64,000 nt of DNA from Bin87 sp965221295 (GTDB lineage: Bacteria; Chloroflexota; Dehalococcoidia; Lucifugimonadales; UBA3495): positions 2,852,001-2,916,000 of the forward strand of contig OZ244879.1 in the NCBI GenBank assembly GCA_965221295.1. The letters are read 5' to 3'. Below, piece by piece: positions 1-7,242 of this stretch. Below the pieces are notes generated by a model. That model was not told the DNA's origin. It did not search any database and saw only the letters and a list, made by a program, of their open reading frames with translations. Made by a program: the position numbers and the translations under genes. Every line of letters starts with the position of its first letter. The stretch's first letter is position 1.

Positions 1-529
1 GGTCCACCAGCAATTCGCCATCGTCGTTGAAGGGAATAACCCTCAGGCGCACCCCAATTTCCTTGCCCAGGATTTGCCACGGCACGATGTTGGAGTGGTG
101 CTCCATGCCGGTGATAATGACCTCGTCGCCAGCTTTCATGTACTTGCGCCCGTAGCTGCTGGCCACCAGATTCAGGCCCTCCGTGGCGCCGCGCACGTAG
201 ATGATTTCGTTGACGTCCGGGGCGTTGATGAAGCGACGCACCGCCTCTCGACCCGCTTCGTAGTCGTCGGTGGCGCGCTGGCTCAAGGTGTGTACGCCGC
301 GGTGGACGTTGGCGTTGTTATGCAGATAGTAATCGCTGATGGCGTCAATGACGGCCCGGGGCTTCTGGGTGGTGGCGGCATTGTCCAGGTACACCAACGG
401 CTTCCCGTTCACCTGCTGGTGCAGAATCGGAAAGTCCTGGCGGATGCGGTGAGCGTCAACGGCGTCCAGCCCGTGAAACTGACCGTCGCCGCCGCCGAAT
501 ACGCTCTGAGTGTTGATACCGGTGGTCAC
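1..529 (-). CDS. sufS: SufS cysteine desulfurase (partial, C-terminus outside window)
   Basis: The first 176 codons of a PLP-dependent class V aminotransferase-type cysteine desulfurase are present. It would mobilise sulfur from cysteine for Fe-S cluster assembly on SufBCD in the cytoplasm. The motif VYLDNAATTQKP near residues 43-54 is the N-terminal signature of SufS/CsdA, and TGMEHHSNIVPWQ further on carries the His pair that stacks on PLP. The PLP lysine and the active-site cysteine lie beyond the window. The start is a GTG whose last two bases begin the sufD stop (GTGA overlap), which implies translational coupling; no ATG is available nearby. It is the last visible gene of sufBCDS. Confidence 0.93.
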   Translation of the reverse strand, partial: MTTGINTQSVFGGGDGQFHGLDAVDAHRIRQDFPILHQQVNGKPLVYLDNAATTQKPRAVIDAISDYYLHNNANVHRGVHTLSQRATDDYEAGREAVRRFINAPDVNEIIYVRGATEGLNLVASSYGRKYMKAGDEVIITGMEHHSNIVPWQILGKEIGVRLRVIPFNDDGELLVD

Positions 530-1887
530 TTGCGACCTCCAACGGGCAGTGAAATATCGGCGTCGGGGATTGCGTTGGAGAATTGTATGTCCAGGTATTC
601 CCGCAGCGGCTCCAGGGCCACCGTGTCGATAATTTCGCTGGCAAAGGCGTGTATCAGGATGCGGCTGGCCGTGGGCAAATCGAGTCCCCGGCTGCGCATG
701 TAGAAGATGGTGTCGGCGTCCACGTGGCCGGCGGTGGCGCCATGGCCGCACTTCACGTCGTCAGCGTAGATGAGCAGGCTGGGCTTGCTGTCCACCTCGG
801 CCGTTTCAGATAGCAGCAAATTCTTGTCGGTCTGCTGGGCGTCGGTCTTCTGGGCGTTCTGCCGCACGGTTACGTTGCCGCCGAAAACGGCTCGAGAACG
901 GCCATCCAGGATGCCCTTGTAGAACAGCCGACTGGTCCCGTGGGGTTCGGCATGGTCAATGTTGATGTAATTGTCAATGTGCTGATTGCCCGTGGTCAGG
1001 TACAACCCGTTCAGGGTGCACTGGGCGCCCGTGCCATCCAGCCTGACGCCGAAGTCGTTGCGGCCCAGCGCCGCGCCCCGGGCGATTGACACCGACGAAA
1101 ACACGGAGTCTTTGCGTTGCAAAACGCGGCTGGTACCCACGTGGTATGCGTCCATGCCCTCGAACAGGAGACGGTAGTGTTCCACGCTGGCGCCTTCGCC
1201 AACAGTGGCCTCCATGACGGCATTGGCCAAGTAGCGTGTTTCGCTGGGGCCGGCGAAGGTTTCGATTACCGTTACGCGGGAATTGGCCGCGGCGTCAATC
1301 AGGGTGCGCGGGTAGGAGACGCTCGGCTGGTCGCGCCCGGTGGTCAGGTACACGACGTTCACCACGCCAGCGTCCACGCCCGGCGGGACGGAGATCACGG
1401 CGCCATCGCCCAGGAACGCGGTATTCAGAGCGGTGAAGCCGTCATCCTCAGGCGCGGCGAGGCTGCCCAACCCAGGGTCAGCGACGCCCGGACTAGCCTG
1501 CATGACTTCACCTAGCGAAGCAATGGTCAGACCGCCATCGCGCGCCACGACGAAATCGTCGGACAAGGCAGGAGCAAACGCGCCGTCCACCATGACCAAC
1601 ACGCGCCAGTCATCATGACGGGGAAACAAATCGCCTGCGTCGCTCCAAGCGAGTCCAGCGCCATCTTGGTTGGGTTCAAGGGTGTAGGTGAAGAGCTGCC
1701 CGGCGATGGGACCGACGTTGGTGTACTTCCAAGGTTCGTTGCCGCGGCGCGCGGTGGGCAGCCCCAGGTTCTGGAACGCGTTCCAACCTCGATTCCGCAG
1801 GCTGCGCAAAGCGGGGACTCCCGCGTCGGCCTGCGCCGCGTAGGCGGCGGCATAGTGCGGGTAGGCGTCGGTGACGGTGGTGGTCAT
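526..1887 (-). CDS. sufD: SufD, Fe-S assembly scaffold subunit
   Basis: This 453-residue protein is the SufD partner of the SufBC2D scaffold, which builds Fe-S clusters using sulfur from SufS. The N-terminus holds the family pattern of an aromatic-rich helix followed by GNEPWKYTNV (about residues 49-58). The C-terminal beta-helix contains KCGHGATAGHVD and a following FYMRSRGL segment typical of SufB/SufD. It sits between sufC, 176 bases upstream, and sufS, which overlaps it by four bases. The ribosome site is weak (AGGGA before ATG). The gap after sufC is unusually wide for this operon and shows no gene. Confidence 0.95.
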   Translation of the reverse strand: MTTTVTDAYPHYAAAYAAQADAGVPALRSLRNRGWNAFQNLGLPTARRGNEPWKYTNVGPIAGQLFTYTLEPNQDGAGLAWSDAGDLFPRHDDWRVLVMVDGAFAPALSDDFVVARDGGLTIASLGEVMQASPGVADPGLGSLAAPEDDGFTALNTAFLGDGAVISVPPGVDAGVVNVVYLTTGRDQPSVSYPRTLIDAAANSRVTVIETFAGPSETRYLANAVMEATVGEGASVEHYRLLFEGMDAYHVGTSRVLQRKDSVFSSVSIARGAALGRNDFGVRLDGTGAQCTLNGLYLTTGNQHIDNYINIDHAEPHGTSRLFYKGILDGRSRAVFGGNVTVRQNAQKTDAQQTDKNLLLSETAEVDSKPSLLIYADDVKCGHGATAGHVDADTIFYMRSRGLDLPTASRILIHAFASEIIDTVALEPLREYLDIQFSNAIPDADISLPVGGRK

Positions 1888-2063
1888 ATGTCCCTGATCC
1901 GGTATGAAGGTGGTCGGCTCGGTGCTACTACGTTATCGGAGTCATCGAAAGAGGTTGGCGACCAAGCGCCAAAGGGTTGCGGAGTGAAATCGGCGACGGA
2001 CCCGATGAACCGCCGCAAGGTCAAACCCAGAAGCCGTTGATTGGCGGCTAATCAGCGTGGACA

Positions 2064-2852
2064 TCAGGTCTGCTGCGCCGCTTCCGCCTCTTCCCGCACC
2101 CAGTCGTAGCCCTGGGCTTCCAGTTGCTCCGCCAATTCCGGGCCGCCGCTCAGGACAATCCTGCCGTCCACAAGCACGTGCACGTGATCGGGGGATATGT
2201 AATTCAGGATCCGCTGGTAGTGGGTCACCACCACCGCCGCGTTGTCGGGTCGCCGCAGGCGGTTCACTCCGTCCGCGACGATGCGCAGGGCGTCGATGTC
2301 CAAGCCGGAGTCAGTTTCGTCCAACAAGGATAGCGTCGGTTCCAACAAGGCCATTTGCAGCACTTCGTTGCGCTTCTTTTCGCCGCCAGAGAACCCCTCG
2401 TTAACTGAGCGCCGCACCAGTTCGGGGTCGATCTCGACCTCGGCTACCTTTTCGCGCAGCAGGCGGTCGAACTCCCGGGCGCCCATTTCCTCCTCGCCGA
2501 GATGAACCCGCTTGGCGTCCACCGCGGCTTTCAGAAATTGCCAGGCCCGTACGCCGGGCAGTTCCACCGGATATTGGAAGGCGAGGAACACTCCCTCCCG
2601 CGCCCGGTCTTCCGGTTCCAAATCCAAAAGGTCGATCCCCTTATACACGACGCGACCATCGGTCACCGTGTATTCCGGCCGGCCCGCCAGCGTGTTGGCC
2701 AACGTGCTCTTTCCAGAACCGTTCGGTCCCATGATGGCGTGAACCTCCCCGGGGCGCACCGTCAAGTTCACACCGCGCAGGATCTCCTGATCCTCAATGG
2801 AAACGTGGAGGTCGCGGACTTCCAGGATGGGATCGAAATTGCTGGTGGTCAT
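2064..2852 (-). CDS. sufC: SufC, ABC-type ATPase of the SUF complex
   Basis: A 262-residue soluble ABC ATPase that powers the SufBC2D scaffold. Walker A is GPNGSGKST at residues 42-50, the ABC signature is FSGGEKKR at 154-161, and Walker B runs into DETDSGLDID at about 178-187, which is the SufC-specific form. It follows sufB by 59 bases and precedes sufD. There are no membrane segments, as expected for SufC. The length matches the family. Confidence 0.97.
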   Translation of the reverse strand: MTTSNFDPILEVRDLHVSIEDQEILRGVNLTVRPGEVHAIMGPNGSGKSTLANTLAGRPEYTVTDGRVVYKGIDLLDLEPEDRAREGVFLAFQYPVELPGVRAWQFLKAAVDAKRVHLGEEEMGAREFDRLLREKVAEVEIDPELVRRSVNEGFSGGEKKRNEVLQMALLEPTLSLLDETDSGLDIDALRIVADGVNRLRRPDNAAVVVTHYQRILNYISPDHVHVLVDGRIVLSGGPELAEQLEAQGYDWVREEAEAAQQT

Positions 2853-2911
2853 GTAGTCCTTGAATCCTTGTGGGTCGCGGCGCTTTGGGTTTTGCGGCTC
2901 GTCGCGCCGAA

Positions 2912-4384
2912 CTATCCTACGGTGCCTTCCAGGCTGACTTTCAACAACTGCGACGCTTCCATGGCGAATTCGAACGGCAACTCCTGGAAAATTCCCCGGC
3001 AGAATCCGTTGATGATCATGAAATGAGCGTCTTCAACTCCGATGCCCCGTTGTTGCAAGTAGAACAGCTGGTCATCGGACACTTTGGAGGTGGTGGCTTC
3101 GTGCTCCATTTGCGCGGTTGGGTTTTTCACCTCGATGTAGGGCACGGTGTGGGCTCCACATTGATCCCCCACCAGCAGCGAGTCGCACTGGGTGAAGTTC
3201 TTGGCCCCGTTGGCCGACGGGTTGATCTTGACCAAGCCGCGATACGTCTGCTGCCCCTGACCGGCCGAGATTCCCTTGGCCACGATGGTGCTGCGGGTAT
3301 TCTTGCCCAAGTGGATCATCTTGGTGCCGGTGTCGGCCTGTTGCCAGTTGTTCACCAGCGCCACCGAGTAGAACTCGCCGACCGAGTTGTCGCCTTGCAA
3401 GATCACGCTGGGGTATTTCCACGTGATCGCCGAGCCAGTTTCAACCTGAGTCCACGAAATCTTGGAATCAGCGCCAGCGCACTTGCCGCGCTTGGTCACG
3501 AAGTTGTACACGCCGCCCTGACCGTCCTTGTCGCCGGGGTACCAGTTTTGCAGGGTGCTGTACTTGATCTCCGCGCCCTCTAGGGCCACCAGTTCCACCA
3601 CGGCCGCGTGGAGTTGCGTCGATTTGCGCATCGGGGCCGTGCAGCCTTCCAGGTAACTGACATAGGAACCTTCGTCGGCGACGATCAGCGTCCGCTCGAA
3701 CTGGCCGCTGTCAGCCTGGTTGATGCGGAAGTACGTCATCAACTCGATGGGGCAGCGCACGCCTGGCGGGATGTAGGCGAAAGAGCCGTCGGAGAACACC
3801 GCCGAGTTCAGCGTGGCGTAGAAGTTGTCGGCGAAGGGCACCACCGACCCCAGGTACTTTCGCACCAGGTCGGGGTGGTTTTGGATGGCGTCGCTCATTG
3901 AGCAGAAGATGACCCCGGCCTTCTCCAGCTGCTCTTGGTAGGTGGTAGCCACGGACACGCTGTCCAGCACGGCGTCCACCGCCACGCCCGCCAAACGAGC
4001 CTGTTCTTCCAGGGGGATTCCCAGCTTGTTGAATGCTTCCAGCACCTCCGGATCCACTTCGTCCAAGCTCTTGGGCCCGTCATCCGCGGATTTTGGCGCC
4101 GCGTAGTAGTGGATGTCCTGGTAGTCAATCGGCGGATGCTCGATATTCGCCCAAGCGGGTTCCGTATAATTCTGCCGCGACCAAAAATTGAAAGCCTTCA
4201 GTCGCCACTCCAGCATCCATTCCGGCTCGTTTTTCTTGGCCGAGATCAGGCGCACCACATCCTCGTTGAGGCCCTTGGGGAAGGCCTCTTCCTCGATGTC
4301 GATGGTGAACCCCCACTTGTAGTCGGAGTTCAGCTCCTCGGAGGTGGTGTCGCGCGAGATCACCCGCTGGGTCTGGGTCGTCAT
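2912..4384 (-). CDS. sufB: SufB, Fe-S assembly scaffold subunit
   Basis: A 490-residue SufB, the main cluster-assembly scaffold, and the first gene of the sufBCDS operon. The N-terminus has DYKWGFTIDIEEE, and the C-terminal half carries CDSLLVGDQCGAHTVPYIE, the conserved Cys-containing SufB core. An upstream in-frame TTG exists at 4402, but the ATG at 4384 is preferred because GGAGG lies just before it and the TTG overlaps that site. No SufR or Rrf2-type regulator lies next to the operon here. The upstream region holds short tandem repeats instead. Confidence 0.96.
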   Translation of the reverse strand: MTTQTQRVISRDTTSEELNSDYKWGFTIDIEEEAFPKGLNEDVVRLISAKKNEPEWMLEWRLKAFNFWSRQNYTEPAWANIEHPPIDYQDIHYYAAPKSADDGPKSLDEVDPEVLEAFNKLGIPLEEQARLAGVAVDAVLDSVSVATTYQEQLEKAGVIFCSMSDAIQNHPDLVRKYLGSVVPFADNFYATLNSAVFSDGSFAYIPPGVRCPIELMTYFRINQADSGQFERTLIVADEGSYVSYLEGCTAPMRKSTQLHAAVVELVALEGAEIKYSTLQNWYPGDKDGQGGVYNFVTKRGKCAGADSKISWTQVETGSAITWKYPSVILQGDNSVGEFYSVALVNNWQQADTGTKMIHLGKNTRSTIVAKGISAGQGQQTYRGLVKINPSANGAKNFTQCDSLLVGDQCGAHTVPYIEVKNPTAQMEHEATTSKVSDDQLFYLQQRGIGVEDAHFMIINGFCRGIFQELPFEFAMEASQLLKVSLEGTVG

Positions 4385-4492
4385 GAGGTGGAGATCCTCC
4401 AAACCGGCGCGGTTAGCGGCCCGCCGGATATGAAATTCGCCAATTTCCGACTGTTACGGTCAACAATTATCCTAGACCAGCCTTGCCATCCT

Positions 4493-4540
4493 GTCAACGG
4501 GAAATCAGGTCAACAGGAAATCAGGTTAACGGGAAATCAG
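4493..4540. repeat. Three tandem 16-bp repeats
   Basis: Three head-to-tail copies of a 16-bp unit, GTCAACGGGAAATCAG at 4493-4508, then copies at 4509-4524 and 4525-4540 with one or two substitutions. They lie in the sufB-tatD divergent spacer. Confidence 0.95.
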
Positions 4541-4559
4541 CGCCCGGCCGGCCGATTTC

Positions 4560-4599
4560 TTCGTCGCCGCGCCGTTGAGTTCGTCGCCGCGCCGTTGAG
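4560..4599. repeat. Two perfect tandem 20-bp repeats
   Basis: TTCGTCGCCGCGCCGTTGAG occurs twice without change at 4560-4579 and 4580-4599, in the same spacer as the 16-bp repeats. Confidence 0.95.
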
Positions 4600-4687
4600 A
4601 ATGGCGGAGCGAGCCGGCGGCAGGAAACGGGTTGCAAGCGCCAATCTATCAGCAAGCGGCAAGCTATCAGGTGGCAAGCTATTAGAA

Positions 4688-4696
4688 TGATATAAT
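4688..4696 (+). promoter_or_regulatory. Extended -10 promoter for tatD
   Basis: TG-A-TATAAT is a perfect extended -10 box about 69 bases before the tatD start. No good -35 is seen at 16-18 bases upstream, which is acceptable for extended -10 promoters. Confidence 0.5.
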
Positions 4697-4764
4697 CGGG
4701 CAACAGTGCTCCTCAGACAGCAGGCCGCCCACCGTCAGAACCCAGCGCCTTCGGAGTCCGCTCC

Positions 4765-5592
4765 ATGCCCGCTTCGACCATTTTTTGCGACGCTCATACG
4801 CACCTCGACCAGTACGAACAGTACGACCCGGCCGAACTGCCCGGCATCCTCCAGCGCGCGCAGGACGCCGGGGTCGGATACATCCTGCTCGCCGGAATCA
4901 CCTTGGAGTCCACCGAACGTTGCATCGCCCTGGCTGATGAGAACCCGATGTTCTACGCTGGAGTCGGCATCCACCCGATGCACGCCTACAACCCGGTGGA
5001 CGACGCGCTCTACGCCCGGCTGGAAGCGCTGGCCCGCGACAACCCTCGCGTGGTCTGCATCTCGGAGGTAGGTCTGGACTACCTGCCGGATTCGCCGGAT
5101 CACGCGGTGCAGGATCAGGTGTTTCGGCAGCATATCCATCTGGCCAAGAGCCTGGACTTGCCCATCATCTTTCACTCTCGGGAATCTCACCCCGAAGTCT
5201 TCAAGATCCTACGCGAGGAGTCCGCCGGCCAGGTGGGCGGCGCGATGCACTACTTTCAGGGCGACGCGGAGACCGCGCGAGCGGCCATCGAGTGCGGGTT
5301 CTTCATCTCGCTGGCGCGTCCCCTAACCCGCCTGCCCGAGCTGCGGGAGGTGGCGAGGGACATTCCCTTGGAAAACATCGTCCTCGAAACCGACGCCTAC
5401 CCGCAGCCCTTCAAGAAATACCGCCACAACTGGACCGAGCCCCGTCACTTGGCCGAAGTCGCCCAGTGTCTCGCCACCGTCAAGGGCATTTCCGTCGAAG
5501 AAGTCGCCCAAGCGACCACGGCCAACCTCAGCAACCTGCTGCGGCTGAAAGTGCCAACCGAACCCGGCGACCTGGAGAAACCTACGCCATGA
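4765..5592 (+). CDS. tatD: TatD-family metal-dependent hydrolase/DNase
   Basis: A 275-residue amidohydrolase-fold protein of the TatD family, whose members are metal-dependent 3'-5' DNases of the cytoplasm. Metal-ligand motifs appear in order: CDAHTHLD (residues 8-15), GVGIHP, EVGLDY, FHSRE, MHYFQG and VLETDAYP, followed by the NWTEPRHL segment. The length is standard. The stop codon overlaps the next gene's ATG (ATGA), so the glycosylase-like protein downstream is translationally coupled. The exact substrate is not determined by sequence, since the family also includes other phosphoesterases. Confidence 0.88.
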   Translation: MPASTIFCDAHTHLDQYEQYDPAELPGILQRAQDAGVGYILLAGITLESTERCIALADENPMFYAGVGIHPMHAYNPVDDALYARLEALARDNPRVVCISEVGLDYLPDSPDHAVQDQVFRQHIHLAKSLDLPIIFHSRESHPEVFKILREESAGQVGGAMHYFQGDAETARAAIECGFFISLARPLTRLPELREVARDIPLENIVLETDAYPQPFKKYRHNWTEPRHLAEVAQCLATVKGISVEEVAQATTANLSNLLRLKVPTEPGDLEKPTP

Positions 5593-6059
5593 CCACCAAA
5601 CGAGAAGGCCAGCATCCAGAGGCGCCCGAGCAGGTTACGCCGCAGAGCCTCAACGACTACCTGGAAGTGATGACCAAGGCCGTGTTCCAGAGCGGCATGT
5701 CGTGGAAGGTCGTCAACAGCAAGTGGCCGGGCTTCCAAAACGGCTTCCAGGGATTCGACGTAGCGGCGGTGGCCGCCATGGATGAATCGGCGATCGATAC
5801 CTTGGCCGCCGACACCCGCATCATCCGCAACCGCCGCAAGATCGTGGCCACCGTCCATAACGCGCAGCGCCTCATCGAACTCGACGAGGAGTATGGCGGC
5901 ATCCGCAACTACTTCCGCTCCCACGGCGATTTCTATACCGTGCTGCAAGACGTTCGCAAGCAGTTCAAATACATGGGCGATACCGGAACCTACTACTGGC
6001 TCTACGTCCTGGGCGAAGAGGTTCCCGACTACGCGGAATTCTGCAACCGAAGCAAGTGA
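5589..6059 (+). CDS. Divergent DNA-3-methyladenine glycosylase I (Tag)-like protein
   Basis: A 156-residue protein matching the Tag core: GMSWKVV (about 38-44), then FDVAAVAAMDESAID, and IIRNRRKIVATVHNA, the helix-hairpin region of the Adenine_glyco family. A later FKYMGDTGTYYWLYVLGE segment matches the C-terminal Tag helices. It lacks the N-terminal Cys/His and C-terminal His/Cys that bind structural zinc in E. coli Tag. The catalytic Glu that precedes QAGLSW in E. coli is Ala here by eye alignment. Start is set by the ATGA overlap with tatD. It may have altered chemistry or only bind DNA. Confidence 0.7.
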   Translation: MTTKREGQHPEAPEQVTPQSLNDYLEVMTKAVFQSGMSWKVVNSKWPGFQNGFQGFDVAAVAAMDESAIDTLAADTRIIRNRRKIVATVHNAQRLIELDEEYGGIRNYFRSHGDFYTVLQDVRKQFKYMGDTGTYYWLYVLGEEVPDYAEFCNRSK

Positions 6060-6172
6060 TCAACCGCGAACGCGTACATGGCGCTGAAGCCTCGCCGCGA
6101 CGCCGGCAAACGCGCCAAGCCGCAGCGCTTGACACGACCATCCACCCGTCGCAAACGAATTTCGAAATCGAT

Positions 6173-6223
6173 ACCCATCGGAGACCGACACCCAACGGAG
6201 ACCGATACCCAACGGAGGCTGAC
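6173..6223. repeat. Three imperfect tandem 17-bp repeats
   Basis: Units at 6173-6189, 6190-6206 and 6207-6223 share ACCCAACGGAGACCGAT with small changes. The last copy supplies the GGAGG ribosome site of the DUF1802 gene, so the duplication runs into the translation start region. Confidence 0.9.
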
Positions 6224-6226
6224 GTT

Positions 6227-6817
6227 ATGACCACCCCCGCAACCTGCCAGCTGGCCCTGAAAGAGTGGGCCGTCACCGTCAAGGCTCTGGCGGATGGCGA
6301 CCAGATCATGATGGTGCGCAAAGGCGGCATCCACGAGGAGAGCAAAGATTTCCGGGTGATCCATCCCGAGTTCCTGCTCTATCCCACCTACCTGCACCAG
6401 CGGGAAGACCTGCTCAAAGACAGTCATCAGCCCGCCCTGAGGCAACTGCTGGCCGGCAATCCCACCGACACCGACGCCGTTACCTTCACCCACTGGGCGA
6501 GGGTAAGCGAGTTGCTGGAAATCGACCGGCTGGACAAAGTACACAGCCTGGCTCCCCATCACATCTGGACGGACAGCTACGCTGAATCCCGGCTGCACTG
6601 GAAACCCATGGTTCCCTTGACCGTAATGCTCCTCCGCGTGTACCGGATGGAGTCTCCCACCACCGTTCCCTTCATCCCAGAGTACGGCGGCTGCAAGTCG
6701 TGGGTGGACGTCATACCCACCGTCCGTCTGGGCAAGATGACCCCGACGGTGGACGACGCTCGGTTCGGTGAGATGGTGGAAGCGGTGCGAGGCAGCCTGG
6801 GGTTGGTGGCGGCGTAA
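6227..6817 (+). CDS. DUF1802 family protein
   Basis: A 196-residue protein of unknown role. It matches DUF1802 through ALKEWAVTVKAL (9-20), IMMVRKGGIHEE (27-38) and a following HPEFLLYPTYLHQ, the signature run of the family. No signal peptide or membrane segment is visible. The ATG at 6227 is chosen because GGAGG lies eight bases before it. An upstream in-frame start exists at 6056 but encodes low-complexity sequence across tandem repeats. It may be co-transcribed with the two genes upstream, although a 167-base gap intervenes. Confidence 0.75.
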   Translation: MTTPATCQLALKEWAVTVKALADGDQIMMVRKGGIHEESKDFRVIHPEFLLYPTYLHQREDLLKDSHQPALRQLLAGNPTDTDAVTFTHWARVSELLEIDRLDKVHSLAPHHIWTDSYAESRLHWKPMVPLTVMLLRVYRMESPTTVPFIPEYGGCKSWVDVIPTVRLGKMTPTVDDARFGEMVEAVRGSLGLVAA

Positions 6818-6930
6818 CCGGGCAAGTCGTTCCGGCGTTCGCCACGACCAAAATTGGTGACAGCTGGCCGTTGACGGCTGGGGTTCAAACCCGCTAAACC
6901 ATATGCAGCGAGTTATGGGAGGCGACGGCT

Positions 6931-7242
6931 ATGGCTCTAGATATTGGAGTGGTCACCATAGAGTACTTGGATCGGCCGGCTAAACCGATGTACGCGTTCC
7001 TACAAGACCTGACGCTGGATCAAGACTTGAGCGCAGAGGGCGATTCTGGCGACGACGGTGAATGGGGCGGTTCCTGGGCGAACAATGGATTGTACGAGTT
7101 CAGGCGAGTTGGTCTGCGCCAACGAGCCAACGATTGGGCCGCACTAAAGGGCTTGGGCCAAGTCGAAAAAGCGGCGCTGGAGGCGTGGGTCTCCAGCCTA
7201 CCTTGGAAAGACGAACGCGTTATGCTGCACATAGGGAAATGA
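6931..7242 (+). CDS. Hypothetical protein, first gene of putative defence island
   Basis: A 103-residue acidic protein that I do not recognise. The middle (about residues 30-50) is rich in Asp, Glu, Gly and Ser, and a GGSWANNGLYEF segment follows. GGGAGG stands 9 bases before the ATG. Its stop overlaps the ATG of the AIPR gene (ATGA), so the two are very likely translated together. An accessory or regulatory role for AIPR is inference from position only. Confidence 0.6.
   Translation: MALDIGVVTIEYLDRPAKPMYAFLQDLTLDQDLSAEGDSGDDGEWGGSWANNGLYEFRRVGLRQRANDWAALKGLGQVEKAALEAWVSSLPWKDERVMLHIGK

Larger units (their letters stand above)
4385..4764. other. Intergenic region between divergent sufB and tatD
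   Basis: This 380-base spacer separates the divergently transcribed suf operon and tatD. It holds two tandem repeat blocks (4493-4540 and 4560-4599), two loosely repeated AGCGGCAAGCTATCAG-like stretches near 4651-4685, and an extended -10 box at 4688-4696 pointing to tatD. I found no convincing open reading frame or riboswitch in it. Confidence 0.6.

Noticed and set aside
5292..5588. Longer N-terminus of the Tag-like gene running through tatD
   Set aside because: The frame is open by chance inside tatD. The ATG at 5589 overlapping the tatD stop fits the protein family start.
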